Notes: generated from the letters alone by a model not told the origin. 42,631 bases of DNA from Pseudoalteromonas sp. P1-9 (GCF_001399975.1 NZ_LKBD01000037.1:1-42631), one strand, 5' to 3'. Positions 10,250 through 18,372 are shown, numbered from the stretch's first letter. A program made the numbers and translations.

Positions 10250-10278
10250 AGAATGCGAAGTGTCGCGCGACACGTCAA
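10250..10278 (-). promoter_or_regulatory. Promoter with embedded 14-bp palindromic operator, upstream of CBS gene
   Basis: On the minus strand, TTGACG is followed 17 bases later by CATTCT (a weak -10). The spacer is occupied by the perfect self-complementary sequence GTGTCGCGCGACAC at 10260-10273, whose first base overlaps the last base of the -35. A palindrome in this position is a classic repressor or spacer-distorting activator site. The GC-rich palindrome stands out in AT-rich surroundings. Confidence 0.5.
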
Positions 10279-10313
10279 TTGAAGCAGTTACTTTTAACTA
10301 TGGTGAACAGTGG

Positions 10314-12563
10314 CTAATTTTTCAAACTATTGAACATTTTATGTTCTTCTATATGCAGTTTAAATTGCGACAATACATCCAACAGCTCAACCGGTAGAAA
10401 CGGTTTAAATAATACCTCATCGATACCGAAAGACTTACAATAGATGTACTCATCTTCACTGTCGCTCGACGTAACCGCAATTATCGGTACACCAATTTTA
10501 TCGCTAGACTCTTGCATACGTATTGTTTGAGCAGCTTCATAGCCACTCATTTTCGGCATAGCACAGTCCATTAAAATAATATCTATTTCATGCTGATGCT
10601 GCTGCCACAGTGCCACCGCCTCTTTACCATCAGCTGCGACAATCACATTATCACCACGGTTCATTAAAATCGCGCTAAGAACGCGTTGGCTAATCGGTGC
10701 GTCATCAGCTATTAATACGGTTAACGGCACGGTTTCTTGTGGCATAACCACATCGTTACTCTGCTTAATGTTATTAACCAAGGCTGATTTAATATCACTT
10801 GGGTGCTTTGGTAGTTGCCATACTTGGTTATAGCCAATATTCGTGACTCTGCTGACATCTGCATCCGCAATTTCGTCACCAAATACAATTAAATTTGCTG
10901 GTCGATTGAATCTGTGACGGTTAATTTTTTCATAAAAACTAACTAATTGATTATCAAGTTCACTGTGTGACAACAATACAAAGTCGAATCCAGCAAACTG
11001 TAAGTCGTCCCCCAGCATATAATTAAGCGCAGCCTCTGCATCTTGTACATGGGTGACTTGCATTTGCCACTGTGCAAACAGCTCACTTAAATAACGCGCT
11101 AAAAACAACTTACTATCTAAAATTAAGACACGTTTATTGGCAAGTAACCCCTCATCATCAAGGTGATTTTCAATTAATGTACTGGTTGGCAGCGCTAAGG
11201 TAAATCTAACATCGGTGCCAAGCCCTGCTTTTGAGTTAACCGTAAATGTGCCGCCCATTAAGGTCACTAGGTTTTGGGCGATTGTTAAGCCAAGCGCATT
11301 AGATGAGTTGCCTTTTTTGGCTTTTGATTTCGGATTATTTAACTGCGCGAGTACAGTTTCATCAATGCCTTGACCGTTATCACGTACGCTAATTGTAAGC
11401 TCTGACAAGCCCGTCGTTACTTCGGCGTCTACATTAATCGAAATATCGCCACGATCAGAATATTTAATTGCTTTGTTTACAAGGTTACAAATAACCTGCT
11501 TTAAACGCACCGAGTCACCGACTAAATAGCTCTTTATAGCCGGGTCAACATAAGTGACTAAGCGCAGATTTTTCTCTTTCGCTCGCAACTCAGATTCTTG
11601 GAAAATCTCACGAATTAATGCATGAATATCGAAAATATGCTGGTCGAGTGCGAGTTGGCTATGCTCAATTTTGGAGTAATCTAAAATACCATTTAGCAGC
11701 TCAAGCATATTAAACGCGCTTTTTTGAATAACACTAACGTAGCTGTGTTGGCGGTGATCAAGCTTGGTTTCTGATAACAAATGCGCCATACCCAAAAGCC
11801 CATTCATTGGCGTTTTTACTTCCATACTGATATTAGCGAGATATTCACCTTTTAGTTTATTGGCATTCTGCTCTGCTTGCTTTTGCTTTTTAAGATCGCC
11901 AAATGATTTAGACAACGCCCCCATCATGGCGTTAAATTCTACAACAAGGCGATTGATTTCATCATCGCGCGCTTGTTTTCGATCGAGTTTGAATTCTTCC
12001 GGTGCCGACATATTCACGTGGCTCATTGAATAAGCCAAATGATTTAAATGACGGGTTACTAGTAAGTGCACTAAGGTGAAAATGATCATTGATACAATAA
12101 AGGTCTTTGCACCTTGAGTAAGCAAAGTTACCACGACTTTGTCTGCTAGGTAACCATACACACCCGACATATCCATTACTACAATCAGTTCGCCCAAATG
12201 GTATTTAGTACGATTAAATCGGTAATCAATGGCCCAAGATTTACTTTTAGCGTATTTGGTTTGCGTTTTATTTACGGTAAGACGATTGGCATTATCTTGC
12301 CAAATCGTTACTGACGATACGTTAGGAAGTTCGCTAATACCCTGTAGTAACAATTCGAGTTGCTTTTCATCTTCCGCCCAAAGTGCATTGGTAACCGAAG
12401 GTAAATGACTTTTTTCAATTTGCTGAAACCCTTGATCGATCACGCTGAGATCGCGCTTATAATCCATCCAAATAATGGTACTAGTTATCATCAGTGTAAG
12501 AATGGAGCTAGTCAGTAAAATACCAACAAGCAGCTGTTTTGCTAAGGGGTTTTTCAGTTTCAA
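10314..12563 (-). CDS. Hybrid sensor histidine kinase with degenerate H-box
   Basis: The 749-residue inner-membrane protein has helices at about 10-32 and 145-170 around a periplasmic sensor region, then a HAMP-like linker (to ~215). Next come the dimerisation domain (~235-300), an ATPase domain (~345-460; N box around N360, DNGQGI at 395-400), a degenerate receiver (~478-600, serine where the acceptor aspartate belongs) and an intact receiver (~614-735; D620/D621, D666, T698, K720). The H-box reads NISMEVKTPMNG instead of the usual SHEIRTPMNG. The codon at 11823-11825 is ATG, so methionine 247 replaces the phospho-accepting histidine. The G2 box is also weak (NALGLTI). There is no Hpt domain. 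Translation apparently starts at TTG: an in-frame stop lies just upstream and no suitable ATG is near. It is probably a pseudokinase or trans-acting partner. Confidence 0.88.
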   Translation of the reverse strand: MKLKNPLAKQLLVGILLTSSILTLMITSTIIWMDYKRDLSVIDQGFQQIEKSHLPSVTNALWAEDEKQLELLLQGISELPNVSSVTIWQDNANRLTVNKTQTKYAKSKSWAIDYRFNRTKYHLGELIVVMDMSGVYGYLADKVVVTLLTQGAKTFIVSMIIFTLVHLLVTRHLNHLAYSMSHVNMSAPEEFKLDRKQARDDEINRLVVEFNAMMGALSKSFGDLKKQKQAEQNANKLKGEYLANISMEVKTPMNGLLGMAHLLSETKLDHRQHSYVSVIQKSAFNMLELLNGILDYSKIEHSQLALDQHIFDIHALIREIFQESELRAKEKNLRLVTYVDPAIKSYLVGDSVRLKQVICNLVNKAIKYSDRGDISINVDAEVTTGLSELTISVRDNGQGIDETVLAQLNNPKSKAKKGNSSNALGLTIAQNLVTLMGGTFTVNSKAGLGTDVRFTLALPTSTLIENHLDDEGLLANKRVLILDSKLFLARYLSELFAQWQMQVTHVQDAEAALNYMLGDDLQFAGFDFVLLSHSELDNQLVSFYEKINRHRFNRPANLIVFGDEIADADVSRVTNIGYNQVWQLPKHPSDIKSALVNNIKQSNDVVMPQETVPLTVLIADDAPISQRVLSAILMNRGDNVIVAADGKEAVALWQQHQHEIDIILMDCAMPKMSGYEAAQTIRMQESSDKIGVPIIAVTSSDSEDEYIYCKSFGIDEVLFKPFLPVELLDVLSQFKLHIEEHKMFNSLKN

Positions 12564-12640
12564 CGGACTACATTAAATTATAATTATTCTTATTTTTAAA
12601 TGTAGACCAAACTGACGTTTTTTTAAACTTTTAATTTGAA

Positions 12641-12678
12641 TTTCTAATTGAGTAAAAATCAATTTACTCAATTAGAAA
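12641..12678 (-). terminator. Perfect 16-bp inverted repeat after the M48 protease gene
   Basis: TTTCTAATTGAGTAAA and TTTACTCAATTAGAAA are exact reverse complements around a six-base AATCAA loop. The hairpin starts 10 bases after the protease stop codon on the minus strand. The stem is AT-rich and lacks a long T run on that strand, so it may act more as a 3' stabiliser or weak terminator. It also separates this gene from the hybrid kinase downstream. Confidence 0.6.
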
Positions 12679-12687
12679 AAAGCTGCG

Positions 12688-13488
12688 TTATTCGCAGTGA
12701 GGGCGCTTATTTTGTGCTTTAGCTTGATTGTGTAATGCCATCGCATCTGGCATCCAGCTACGCAAATCACTAATACGGGTATCTGATGATGGGTGCGTTG
12801 ATAAAAATTCCGGTGGTGCACCGTTATTATTTGCTGCCATATTACGCCATAATTCAACTGACTGCTTTGGATTAAACCCAGCTTTTGCCATCAGATCTAA
12901 GCCTATTTTATCGGCTTCGCTTTCATGCATACGACTAAACGGCATCATACCTAAATATTCAGCACCTACACCTAACGCCATCATAGTTTCATTGTGTAAA
13001 CGGTTTCCTTGCGAACGACTATACGCGTCTGCAACTTGCAGAGTGGCCTGTTTAATACCGGCTGCAGTCATACGTTCATTTGAATGCTCGGCAATTACGT
13101 GCCCTACTTCGTGGCCAAGTACTGTTGCTAATTGGTCTTGCCCTTGTGCTACTTTTAATAGCCCCGTATGTACGCCTATTTTACCACCTGGAAGCGCAAA
13201 TGCATTTGCAGATGGTTCTTCAAATACCACCACTTCCCATTGTTGATTCGCGTATTTTGCAGGAAGCACTGAAATAACATTATCAGCAACACATTGCACA
13301 TAGCGATTGATTTTGGCATCGGTGTTAATTGGTTGCTGCTTTTTCATTTGAACAAAGCTTTGTTTACCAAGCTGATTCATTTCCGCTTCAGAATACATGG
13401 CAATCTGTGTGCGCCCTGTTGGACTCGATTTACACCCAACCAGCGTGGCAGCCACTGAGAGTGAGAGCAATACATGAGATAATTTCAT
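12688..13488 (-). CDS. M48-family metalloprotease lipoprotein (LoiP/YggG-like)
   Basis: This is a predicted zinc endopeptidase anchored in the envelope. A 266-residue precursor starts with a lipoprotein signal peptide ending in the lipobox LVGC, so C19 is the expected lipidated residue. The zinc site HEVGH is at 126-130 and the third ligand region ESEAD at 189-193, the M48 signature pair; the helix between them and STHPSSDTRI near the C-terminus are also typical. Length and layout match the E. coli YggG/LoiP class rather than the larger BepA class, which carries TPR repeats. An AGGGAA ribosome site precedes the ATG. It stands alone, divergent from the efflux gene. The likely role is outer-membrane or periplasmic protein quality control, inferred from the family. 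Confidence 0.88.
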   Translation of the reverse strand: MKLSHVLLSLSVAATLVGCKSSPTGRTQIAMYSEAEMNQLGKQSFVQMKKQQPINTDAKINRYVQCVADNVISVLPAKYANQQWEVVVFEEPSANAFALPGGKIGVHTGLLKVAQGQDQLATVLGHEVGHVIAEHSNERMTAAGIKQATLQVADAYSRSQGNRLHNETMMALGVGAEYLGMMPFSRMHESEADKIGLDLMAKAGFNPKQSVELWRNMAANNNGAPPEFLSTHPSSDTRISDLRSWMPDAMALHNQAKAQNKRPHCE

Positions 13489-13643
13489 TACGTTTTCCCT
13501 AATGTCGTTTAGCGCTGTTTAACAAATATTGATTTTGCAATATTTACCATCACAAAGCCCTGAATTGGTACGGTAATTTATTTTTAACAATAAACCTACA
13601 ATTTAGCAAAGCGCTTAATCGGATCTGTTGTATCAAATCACAT

Positions 13644-13659
13644 ATTTTACACGTAAAAT
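13644..13659. promoter_or_regulatory. Inverted repeat upstream of the efflux gene
   Basis: ATTTTAC and GTAAAAT are exact inverted arms around a two-base AC centre, 33 bases before the GTG start of the MFS gene. Position and symmetry suit a repressor operator, but no regulator gene is adjacent. A second small repeat (AGGGT...ACCCT, 13660-13677) follows directly. Confidence 0.4.
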
Positions 13660-13691
13660 AGGGTTCCCCGATACCCTGAATAAGTATTTCT

Positions 13692-14870
13692 GTGACTGAA
13701 AAAACGTTATCTAAATTCATCTTACCCCTACTATCGGCGCTCGTCGCAACAACGCCATTAGCAATTGACCTGTACTTACCTGCTTTTGTTGCAATATCAA
13801 GCTACTTCAACACCGATATGGCGCAAGTCCAACTTTCTTTAAGTAGCTATCTAGCTGGCTATGCGTTAGGCATGATGTTATTTGGGCCGCTAATTGACCA
13901 AAAAGGCAGGCGTTTGTTCGCACTCTTTGGCTTGCTAGGCTTTGGCTTATGTTCTTTTTTACTTACCGCTACACAGTCTATTGATGCCTTTATTGTTTTA
14001 CGCTTTGCACAAGCATTTTTTGGCTCTGCTGTCACCGTCGTCGTACCTGGTATTATTCGCTATATGTATCAAGAAAACACTGCTAAAGGCATGTCTTACG
14101 TGTCGATGATTATGATGTTAGCACCACTGCTCGCACCAAGTATCGGCAGTATGTTAATGATCACCTGGCATTGGCATGCTATTTTTTATGCACTGACGAT
14201 TTATGCTGGTGTGCTGTTTGTATTAGCCTATTTTTATTTAAAAGAAGTACCTATTCATCCCAGCAAAATTAAAGGTTTGGCGCTGTTTTTTTCAAACTAT
14301 CGCATTGTGCTCACAAACAAAAAAGCACGTTTTGATATTGTTATTTCCATGCTCGCCTCGTTCGCGTTCTTTTGCTTTTTAACCAAAGTATCAGCAATTT
14401 ATATGGCACACTTTAAGGTGAGTGAAACCCTATTTGGGGTGTTATTTGCATTTAATGTATTGGCGTTAATGTTAGGTAACTTTATTAATACCCGGTTAGT
14501 GCCTAAATTTGGCTCGCGTAAAATGCTCAATATTGGCTTAGCCATTAGCTTTATTGCGGTAACTTGCCTTATTTTAGTCAGTGTATTTACGCACAATGTG
14601 TATTTGGTTGCAGCGTTTATTGCGCCACTGATGATGAGTTTAGGCATTATGGCAACCAACGCCGATGCGCTGATTTTAATAAATTTCAAGAAGAAATCTG
14701 GAACAGCTACCGCTGTGATAGGTACTTTACGCTTTGGCAGTGGTGCCTTTGCAGGCCCAATTTTAGCGTTTATCCCATTACCGCCAAGCATCGGATTTGC
14801 GGTTGCTATGGCAATGGCAGTAAGCGGTATTTTAATCTGCCAATTAAAGCAGTTAAAGTTCGGCCATTAG
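13692..14870 (+). CDS. MFS multidrug efflux transporter, Bcr/CflA family
   Basis: This is a predicted proton-driven exporter of small molecules or drugs in the inner membrane. The 392-residue protein has about twelve hydrophobic segments. The first loop region TTPLAIDLYLPAFVAI is the Bcr/CflA family signature, and the second-third helix loop reads GPLIDQKGRRLFALFG, the MFS motif A (GPxxDxxGRR). The start is a GTG at 13692 (MTEKTLSKFILPLL); no ATG gives a better N-terminus. Substrate cannot be inferred. The gene is alone and convergent with grpE, sharing a strong terminator. Confidence 0.87.
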   Translation: MTEKTLSKFILPLLSALVATTPLAIDLYLPAFVAISSYFNTDMAQVQLSLSSYLAGYALGMMLFGPLIDQKGRRLFALFGLLGFGLCSFLLTATQSIDAFIVLRFAQAFFGSAVTVVVPGIIRYMYQENTAKGMSYVSMIMMLAPLLAPSIGSMLMITWHWHAIFYALTIYAGVLFVLAYFYLKEVPIHPSKIKGLALFFSNYRIVLTNKKARFDIVISMLASFAFFCFLTKVSAIYMAHFKVSETLFGVLFAFNVLALMLGNFINTRLVPKFGSRKMLNIGLAISFIAVTCLILVSVFTHNVYLVAAFIAPLMMSLGIMATNADALILINFKKKSGTATAVIGTLRFGSGAFAGPILAFIPLPPSIGFAVAMAMAVSGILICQLKQLKFGH

Positions 14871-14895
14871 TACATTTTATTTGCCACAACAGGCA

Positions 14896-14929
14896 CAAAA
14901 AAAGCTGTAACCAAGGTTACAGCTTTTTT
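14896..14929. terminator. Bidirectional terminator between efflux gene and grpE
   Basis: AAAAAAAGCTGTAACC and GGTTACAGCTTTTTT pair almost perfectly around an AA centre, flanked by A and T runs. It lies between the convergent MFS and grpE genes. Confidence 0.9.
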
Positions 14930-14945
14930 GCATTCTTAAGCACTA

Positions 14946-15530
14946 TTATTCAGCAGTTTTAGACACCATTACCATTGCTGGACGAAGTAAACGACCATTT
15001 AGTAGGTAACCTTTTTGCATTACTGCAATAACAGTGTTTGGTGCAACATCAGCAGATGGCTGAATTGACATCGCTTGGTGGAATTCAGGGTTAAACGTTT
15101 CGCCTTGTGGCGCAACCACTTCAACACCAAACTTTGCTACGGCATCAACAAAGCTTTTTGCCGTCATCTCAACACCTTCGATTACCGGCTTAATGTGTTC
15201 GTTTTCTTTGTCAGCAAACTCAATCGCGCGCTCTAAGTTATCAAGCACAGGTAGTAGTTCATTGGCGAATTTTTCAAGGGCAAACTTGTGTGCTTTTTCA
15301 ACATCTTGCGCTGTACGACGACGCATGTTTTCAACTTCTGCGGCAGCACGTACTACACTGTCTTTTTGCTCTTCAATTGTTTGCTTCGCTGCTTCGAGCT
15401 CTGCATTTAATACTGCAATTTCCGCTTCTGCGCTTAGCTCTTCACCGCCTTGTTGTAGCTCTTCTGCTACTTGGTCAAGGGTTTCCTGTACTTCTGCTTC
15501 TTGCTCTGGCTGATTATTTTGCTCAGACAT
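14946..15530 (-). CDS. grpE: GrpE, nucleotide exchange factor of DnaK
   Basis: GrpE releases ADP from the DnaK chaperone. The 194-residue protein has the usual parts: an acidic disordered N-terminus rich in Glu and Gln (1-35), a long coiled-coil helix (about 40-105, ending [32 protein letters not shown]), and a C-terminal beta domain with FNPEFHQAM and [27 protein letters not shown] ribosome site precedes the ATG. A near-consensus sigma-32 promoter lies 33-61 bases upstream, inside the end of the HrcA-like gene, so heat induction is expected. dnaK and dnaJ are not nearby. Adjacency to nadK and recN is also seen in E. coli. Confidence 0.96.
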   Translation of the reverse strand: MSEQNNQPEQEAEVQETLDQVAEELQQGGEELSAEAEIAVLNAELEAAKQTIEEQKDSVVRAAAEVENMRRRTAQDVEKAHKFALEKFANELLPVLDNLERAIEFADKENEHIKPVIEGVEMTAKSFVDAVAKFGVEVVAPQGETFNPEFHQAMSIQPSADVAPNTVIAVMQKGYLLNGRLLRPAMVMVSKTAE

Positions 15531-15562
15531 TGATACTCTCCGAAATCTTACAACTGATGCTA

Positions 15563-15591
15563 ATTATGGGGATTGATAAACGCCTTTCAAG
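15563..15591 (-). promoter_or_regulatory. Sigma-32 heat-shock promoter of grpE
   Basis: On the minus strand CTTGAAA (15585-15591) is followed, after 13 bases, by CCCCATAAT (15563-15571). Both match the E. coli sigma-32 consensus (CTTGAAA; CCCCATnT) with normal spacing. The predicted transcript starts around 15555, giving a leader of roughly 25 bases. The promoter overlaps the last codons of the upstream HrcA-like gene. Confidence 0.85.
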
Positions 15592-16531
15592 AGCTAATAG
15601 CGCAATTAATCGATATTTCATTGATAATTGCTTCAATTTTCGCCGACTTTGGACAGAGCACACATAAACGGCCTTGGTATATCTCTTGTGAAAAGTACGG
15701 CACGCTCAGTAATAAGTAATCTTCCAACGCACCAAACGGCAAGTTGTCGTGGTACATAACCGACATGCCCATTTTCATCGCTAACTTTTGTTCTACATAA
15801 TCTAAAAATGGCGCGCCAATTTGATTTAACTGCTCGCTAGACAGTGCACCAAATAAATAGTGACTGCCAATAACAATGCTACTATCTACATGCAGTTTTT
15901 CAGCGAGCGCCTTAATCCACATACCAAGCGAACCATGACAAAACATTGGTGCACTTTGGCGCATCGCCACCATGCGGCGTAACCCTTCAGCCAAGTTATG
16001 CCCTGCAAAAACAGTATTTAGCCACGCATTAAACTGATTGCGTAATGCATCGTTTGCTTCGCGAGGCTTGTTAATTTGAATGTTTTGGCTATTACCGTCT
16101 CTATCGAACAATAAAATAAGCCAGTTTTCAAAGCTAAAATCGAGCACTTCTGCACGATAAATATGTTGCTGCATGGCCTCTGGCAAACTCACCAACACAC
16201 ACAGTTTATATTGTTGGCTTAAGCGATGTGAAAATTCGGTAAGGTTTTGCGCACTAGGTTCCCAATAGTCTGCAATATCCGAAAGTTGAAAAAATTCATC
16301 AAACCAATAACTAAAACCCAGCTCTGTTGGTACACGTCCCGAAGAGGTGTGAGGCGCATACAATAGCCCCGACTTTTCCATACGCGCCATTGCATTGCGT
16401 ACTGTCGCACTGCAAATATTAATTTGTTTCTGCTTTACCACATGGCTTGATGCAACTGGCGTACCTTCGCCATTGCAATATAAGTCCATAACGGCAGAAA
16501 AAATGAGTTGATCACGGGCGCTTAATTTCAT
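15587..16531 (-). CDS. HrcA-like heat-shock repressor
   Basis: The first ~80 residues match the HrcA winged-helix domain closely: LSARDQLIFSAVMDLY, TPVASSHVVKQ, SATVRNAMARMEKSGLLY and PHTSSGRVPTELGFSYWFD. HrcA normally represses grpE, dnaK and groE by binding the CIRCE repeat. The remaining ~230 residues are much less typical, and the 314-residue protein is shorter than most HrcA (about 340-350). It lies directly upstream of grpE on the same strand, as classical hrcA does. I found no CIRCE element near grpE or this gene; grpE has a sigma-32 promoter instead. It may be a diverged repressor with a different site. hrcA is absent from E. coli, so this is an extra gene inserted between grpE and nadK. 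Confidence 0.75.
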   Translation of the reverse strand: MKLSARDQLIFSAVMDLYCNGEGTPVASSHVVKQKQINICSATVRNAMARMEKSGLLYAPHTSSGRVPTELGFSYWFDEFFQLSDIADYWEPSAQNLTEFSHRLSQQYKLCVLVSLPEAMQQHIYRAEVLDFSFENWLILLFDRDGNSQNIQINKPREANDALRNQFNAWLNTVFAGHNLAEGLRRMVAMRQSAPMFCHGSLGMWIKALAEKLHVDSSIVIGSHYLFGALSSEQLNQIGAPFLDYVEQKLAMKMGMSVMYHDNLPFGALEDYLLLSVPYFSQEIYQGRLCVLCPKSAKIEAIINEISINCAISS

Positions 16532-16602
16532 GATTATTATTTATGGCCTGATGATTAAAAATCAAGATATACTGTAGGCAAGACTTTATCAGTGACGATT
16601 TT

Positions 16603-17481
16603 ATGGCACAAGTATTTAATAACATAGGATTGATTGGCAAACCGAACCATGAAGGCGCGGCTGTAACACTTGCCAAACTGCATACCTTTTTAACGGCACT
16701 CGGTTATCAAGTTTACGTTGAAAGCCGTGTCGCTGAACCCATTGTTGATGAAGAGCATTCAGCGTCGTTAGTTGAAATTGGCCGCAACTGTGATTTAGCG
16801 ATTGTGGTTGGAGGTGACGGTAATATGCTAGGCGCAGCTCGTGTATTGGCCCGCTTTGATATTGCGGTTATCGGCGTGAATAGAGGTAATCTCGGTTTTC
16901 TTACCGACCTTGATCCCGACAATTTTGAGCGTGAGCTTGAGCAAGTACTGGCTGGTAAATTTAGTGAAGAAAAACGCTTCTTGCTGGAAGTGGAAATCTA
17001 TCGCCATGAAGTGCTAAAAAGCTCAAACACAGCGGTTAACGAAGCCGTGTTGCATGCCAATAAAGTTGCGCACATGATTGAGTTTGAAGCCTTTATTGAT
17101 AGAGAGTTTGTATTCTCGCAAAAATCTGACGGCCTTATTGTGTCAACGCCAACAGGCTCGACTGCCTATAGTCTTTCTGGCGGCGGACCCATTTTAAACC
17201 CGAAGCTCAACGCCATTTCATTGGTGCCTATGTTTCCACACACACTAACCAGCCGTCCACTTGTGGTGGATGCAAACAGTGAAGTAAAACTGGCATTGAG
17301 CCCAGCTAATGATGTGGACTTACAAGTGAGTTGTGATAGTCATGTTGTGTTAGCGGTATTGCCAGGTGATGAAATTGTGATCAAACGAAGTGAGCAACAG
17401 TTGCGCATGGTACATCCAAGCAAATATTCGTATTACAATGTACTGCGCCAAAAGTTAAACTGGGGCAGTCGTTTATATTAA
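16603..17481 (+). CDS. nadK: NAD kinase
   Basis: NAD kinase phosphorylates NAD to NADP using ATP. The 292-residue length equals that of the E. coli enzyme. The catalytic GGDGN motif is at 70-74 ([13 protein letters not shown]), followed by [13 protein letters not shown], then the conserved [15 protein letters not shown] block and the C-terminal [14 protein letters not shown]. It is divergent from the HrcA-like gene with a 71-base gap, and recN follows after one small gene. This corresponds to the E. coli grpE/nadK/recN neighbourhood. No strong ribosome site is visible before the ATG. Confidence 0.95.
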   Translation: MAQVFNNIGLIGKPNHEGAAVTLAKLHTFLTALGYQVYVESRVAEPIVDEEHSASLVEIGRNCDLAIVVGGDGNMLGAARVLARFDIAVIGVNRGNLGFLTDLDPDNFERELEQVLAGKFSEEKRFLLEVEIYRHEVLKSSNTAVNEAVLHANKVAHMIEFEAFIDREFVFSQKSDGLIVSTPTGSTAYSLSGGGPILNPKLNAISLVPMFPHTLTSRPLVVDANSEVKLALSPANDVDLQVSCDSHVVLAVLPGDEIVIKRSEQQLRMVHPSKYSYYNVLRQKLNWGSRLY

Positions 17482-17691
17482 TCAACCTGAAATCAAAATA
17501 ACAAATTAAGTTCTAGTGGGTACCAAGGCATTGCATCGTTAAATGTGCGTACACTCGCCTTATTTTATCGCACAAATTTGTCTTGTACTTGGAAAAACTA
17601 TAAAACTAGAACGCACAAGAACATTATTGCTAAGTGTGTTACGCAATTTACTTAGTCAGATTCAGAGTAATCATTTGAAAGGAAAGAAAAA

Positions 17692-18210
17692 GTGGGGTTT
17701 GTAGTATTTTTAACCACCGTTTTATTAATTGTACTGTTAACGACATTTTTAGTCATCGATAACAATCGAAAAAAAGCATTAGCACTTGAAAAGCAACAAC
17801 AAAGCGAACGTATCGAAGTTGTCAGTTCACGTTACAGCAAAATAGTGCAAAGCTATGGTAAATCACGCATTGTAAAACCAAAAGACATTAGTGGGTTATC
17901 GCAAATCAACAACAATTACTTTGTAATGCAACGTAAAAATGATGAAACCATTACCCATTATGAACAAGTAATCGGTAACCTAACTGACGTACTCGAAAAT
18001 GAGTTGCTAAAGTTTGAATCGGCAGAAGATAAATTGACGTTAAGTAAACAAATTTATGCATTTGTTGAACAATTACCTACATCCGGGCACCAATTCAACA
18101 GTGATTTTTATTTGCATCAATTGCCTTCATTAAGCCAACAAGTGATAACGCCAACACTTGCATCAACTGATGAAAACGTTGAGCCGGAACTTCACGAAGA
18201 AAACGTATAA
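17692..18210 (+). CDS. Small membrane-anchored protein of unknown function
   Basis: I do not recognise this 172-residue protein. It appears to start at GTG, supported by an AAAGGAAAG purine tract 6-14 bases upstream. Residues 2-22 (GFVVFLTTVLLIVLLTTFLVI) form a single membrane helix, followed by a basic, Gln-rich helical stretch (NNRKKALALEKQQQSERIE), so the body is probably cytoplasmic. The remainder is helical with no cysteine or catalytic motif; the C-terminus is acidic. It resembles the 253-residue protein at 8818 in design (one N-terminal helix plus charged helices), but no sequence similarity is evident. It sits between nadK and recN with clear gaps on both sides. Confidence 0.65.
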   Translation: MGFVVFLTTVLLIVLLTTFLVIDNNRKKALALEKQQQSERIEVVSSRYSKIVQSYGKSRIVKPKDISGLSQINNNYFVMQRKNDETITHYEQVIGNLTDVLENELLKFESAEDKLTLSKQIYAFVEQLPTSGHQFNSDFYLHQLPSLSQQVITPTLASTDENVEPELHEENV

Positions 18211-18217
18211 TTTAATC

Positions 18218-18250
18218 TGCGCTAAAGCCTAAATATAGGCTATTAGCGCA
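18218..18250 (+). terminator. Hairpin after the small membrane protein gene
   Basis: TGCGCTAA pairs with TTAGCGCA, and an inner AGCCTA with TAGGCT around AATA, with one bulged base. It starts eight bases after the stop codon. There is no T run, so intrinsic termination would be inefficient; it may instead protect the 3' end. Confidence 0.5.
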
Positions 18251-18332
18251 AACCCGTTTCAATACTTCTGCTTACTCTTTTTTTCTTCCGCAACAAAATA
18301 TCTTCATTTTTAACTTGCCTATTTTTTATTTA

Positions 18333-18348
18333 CTGTATAAATTACCAG
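18333..18348 (+). promoter_or_regulatory. LexA (SOS) box 1 of recN
   Basis: The site is CTG-N10-CAG in the context TACTGTATAAATTACCAGTT, matching the gammaproteobacterial LexA consensus TACTGTATATATATACAGTA. It lies 27 bases before the recN start codon. Confidence 0.85.
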
Positions 18349-18356
18349 TTAATATA

Positions 18357-18372
18357 CTGTATGGATAATCAG
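18357..18372 (+). promoter_or_regulatory. LexA (SOS) box 2 of recN
   Basis: The site is a second CTG-N10-CAG (CTGTATGGATAATCAG), whose last base is two bases before the recN ATG. The centre-to-centre distance to box 1 is 24 bases. E. coli recN also has multiple LexA sites. This box covers the region where a ribosome site would be. Confidence 0.8.

Noticed and set aside
15531..16602. CIRCE element for the HrcA-like protein
   Set aside because: No TTAGCACTC or GAGTGCTAA pair is present near grpE or the repressor gene; short TTAGC fragments do not form the repeat.
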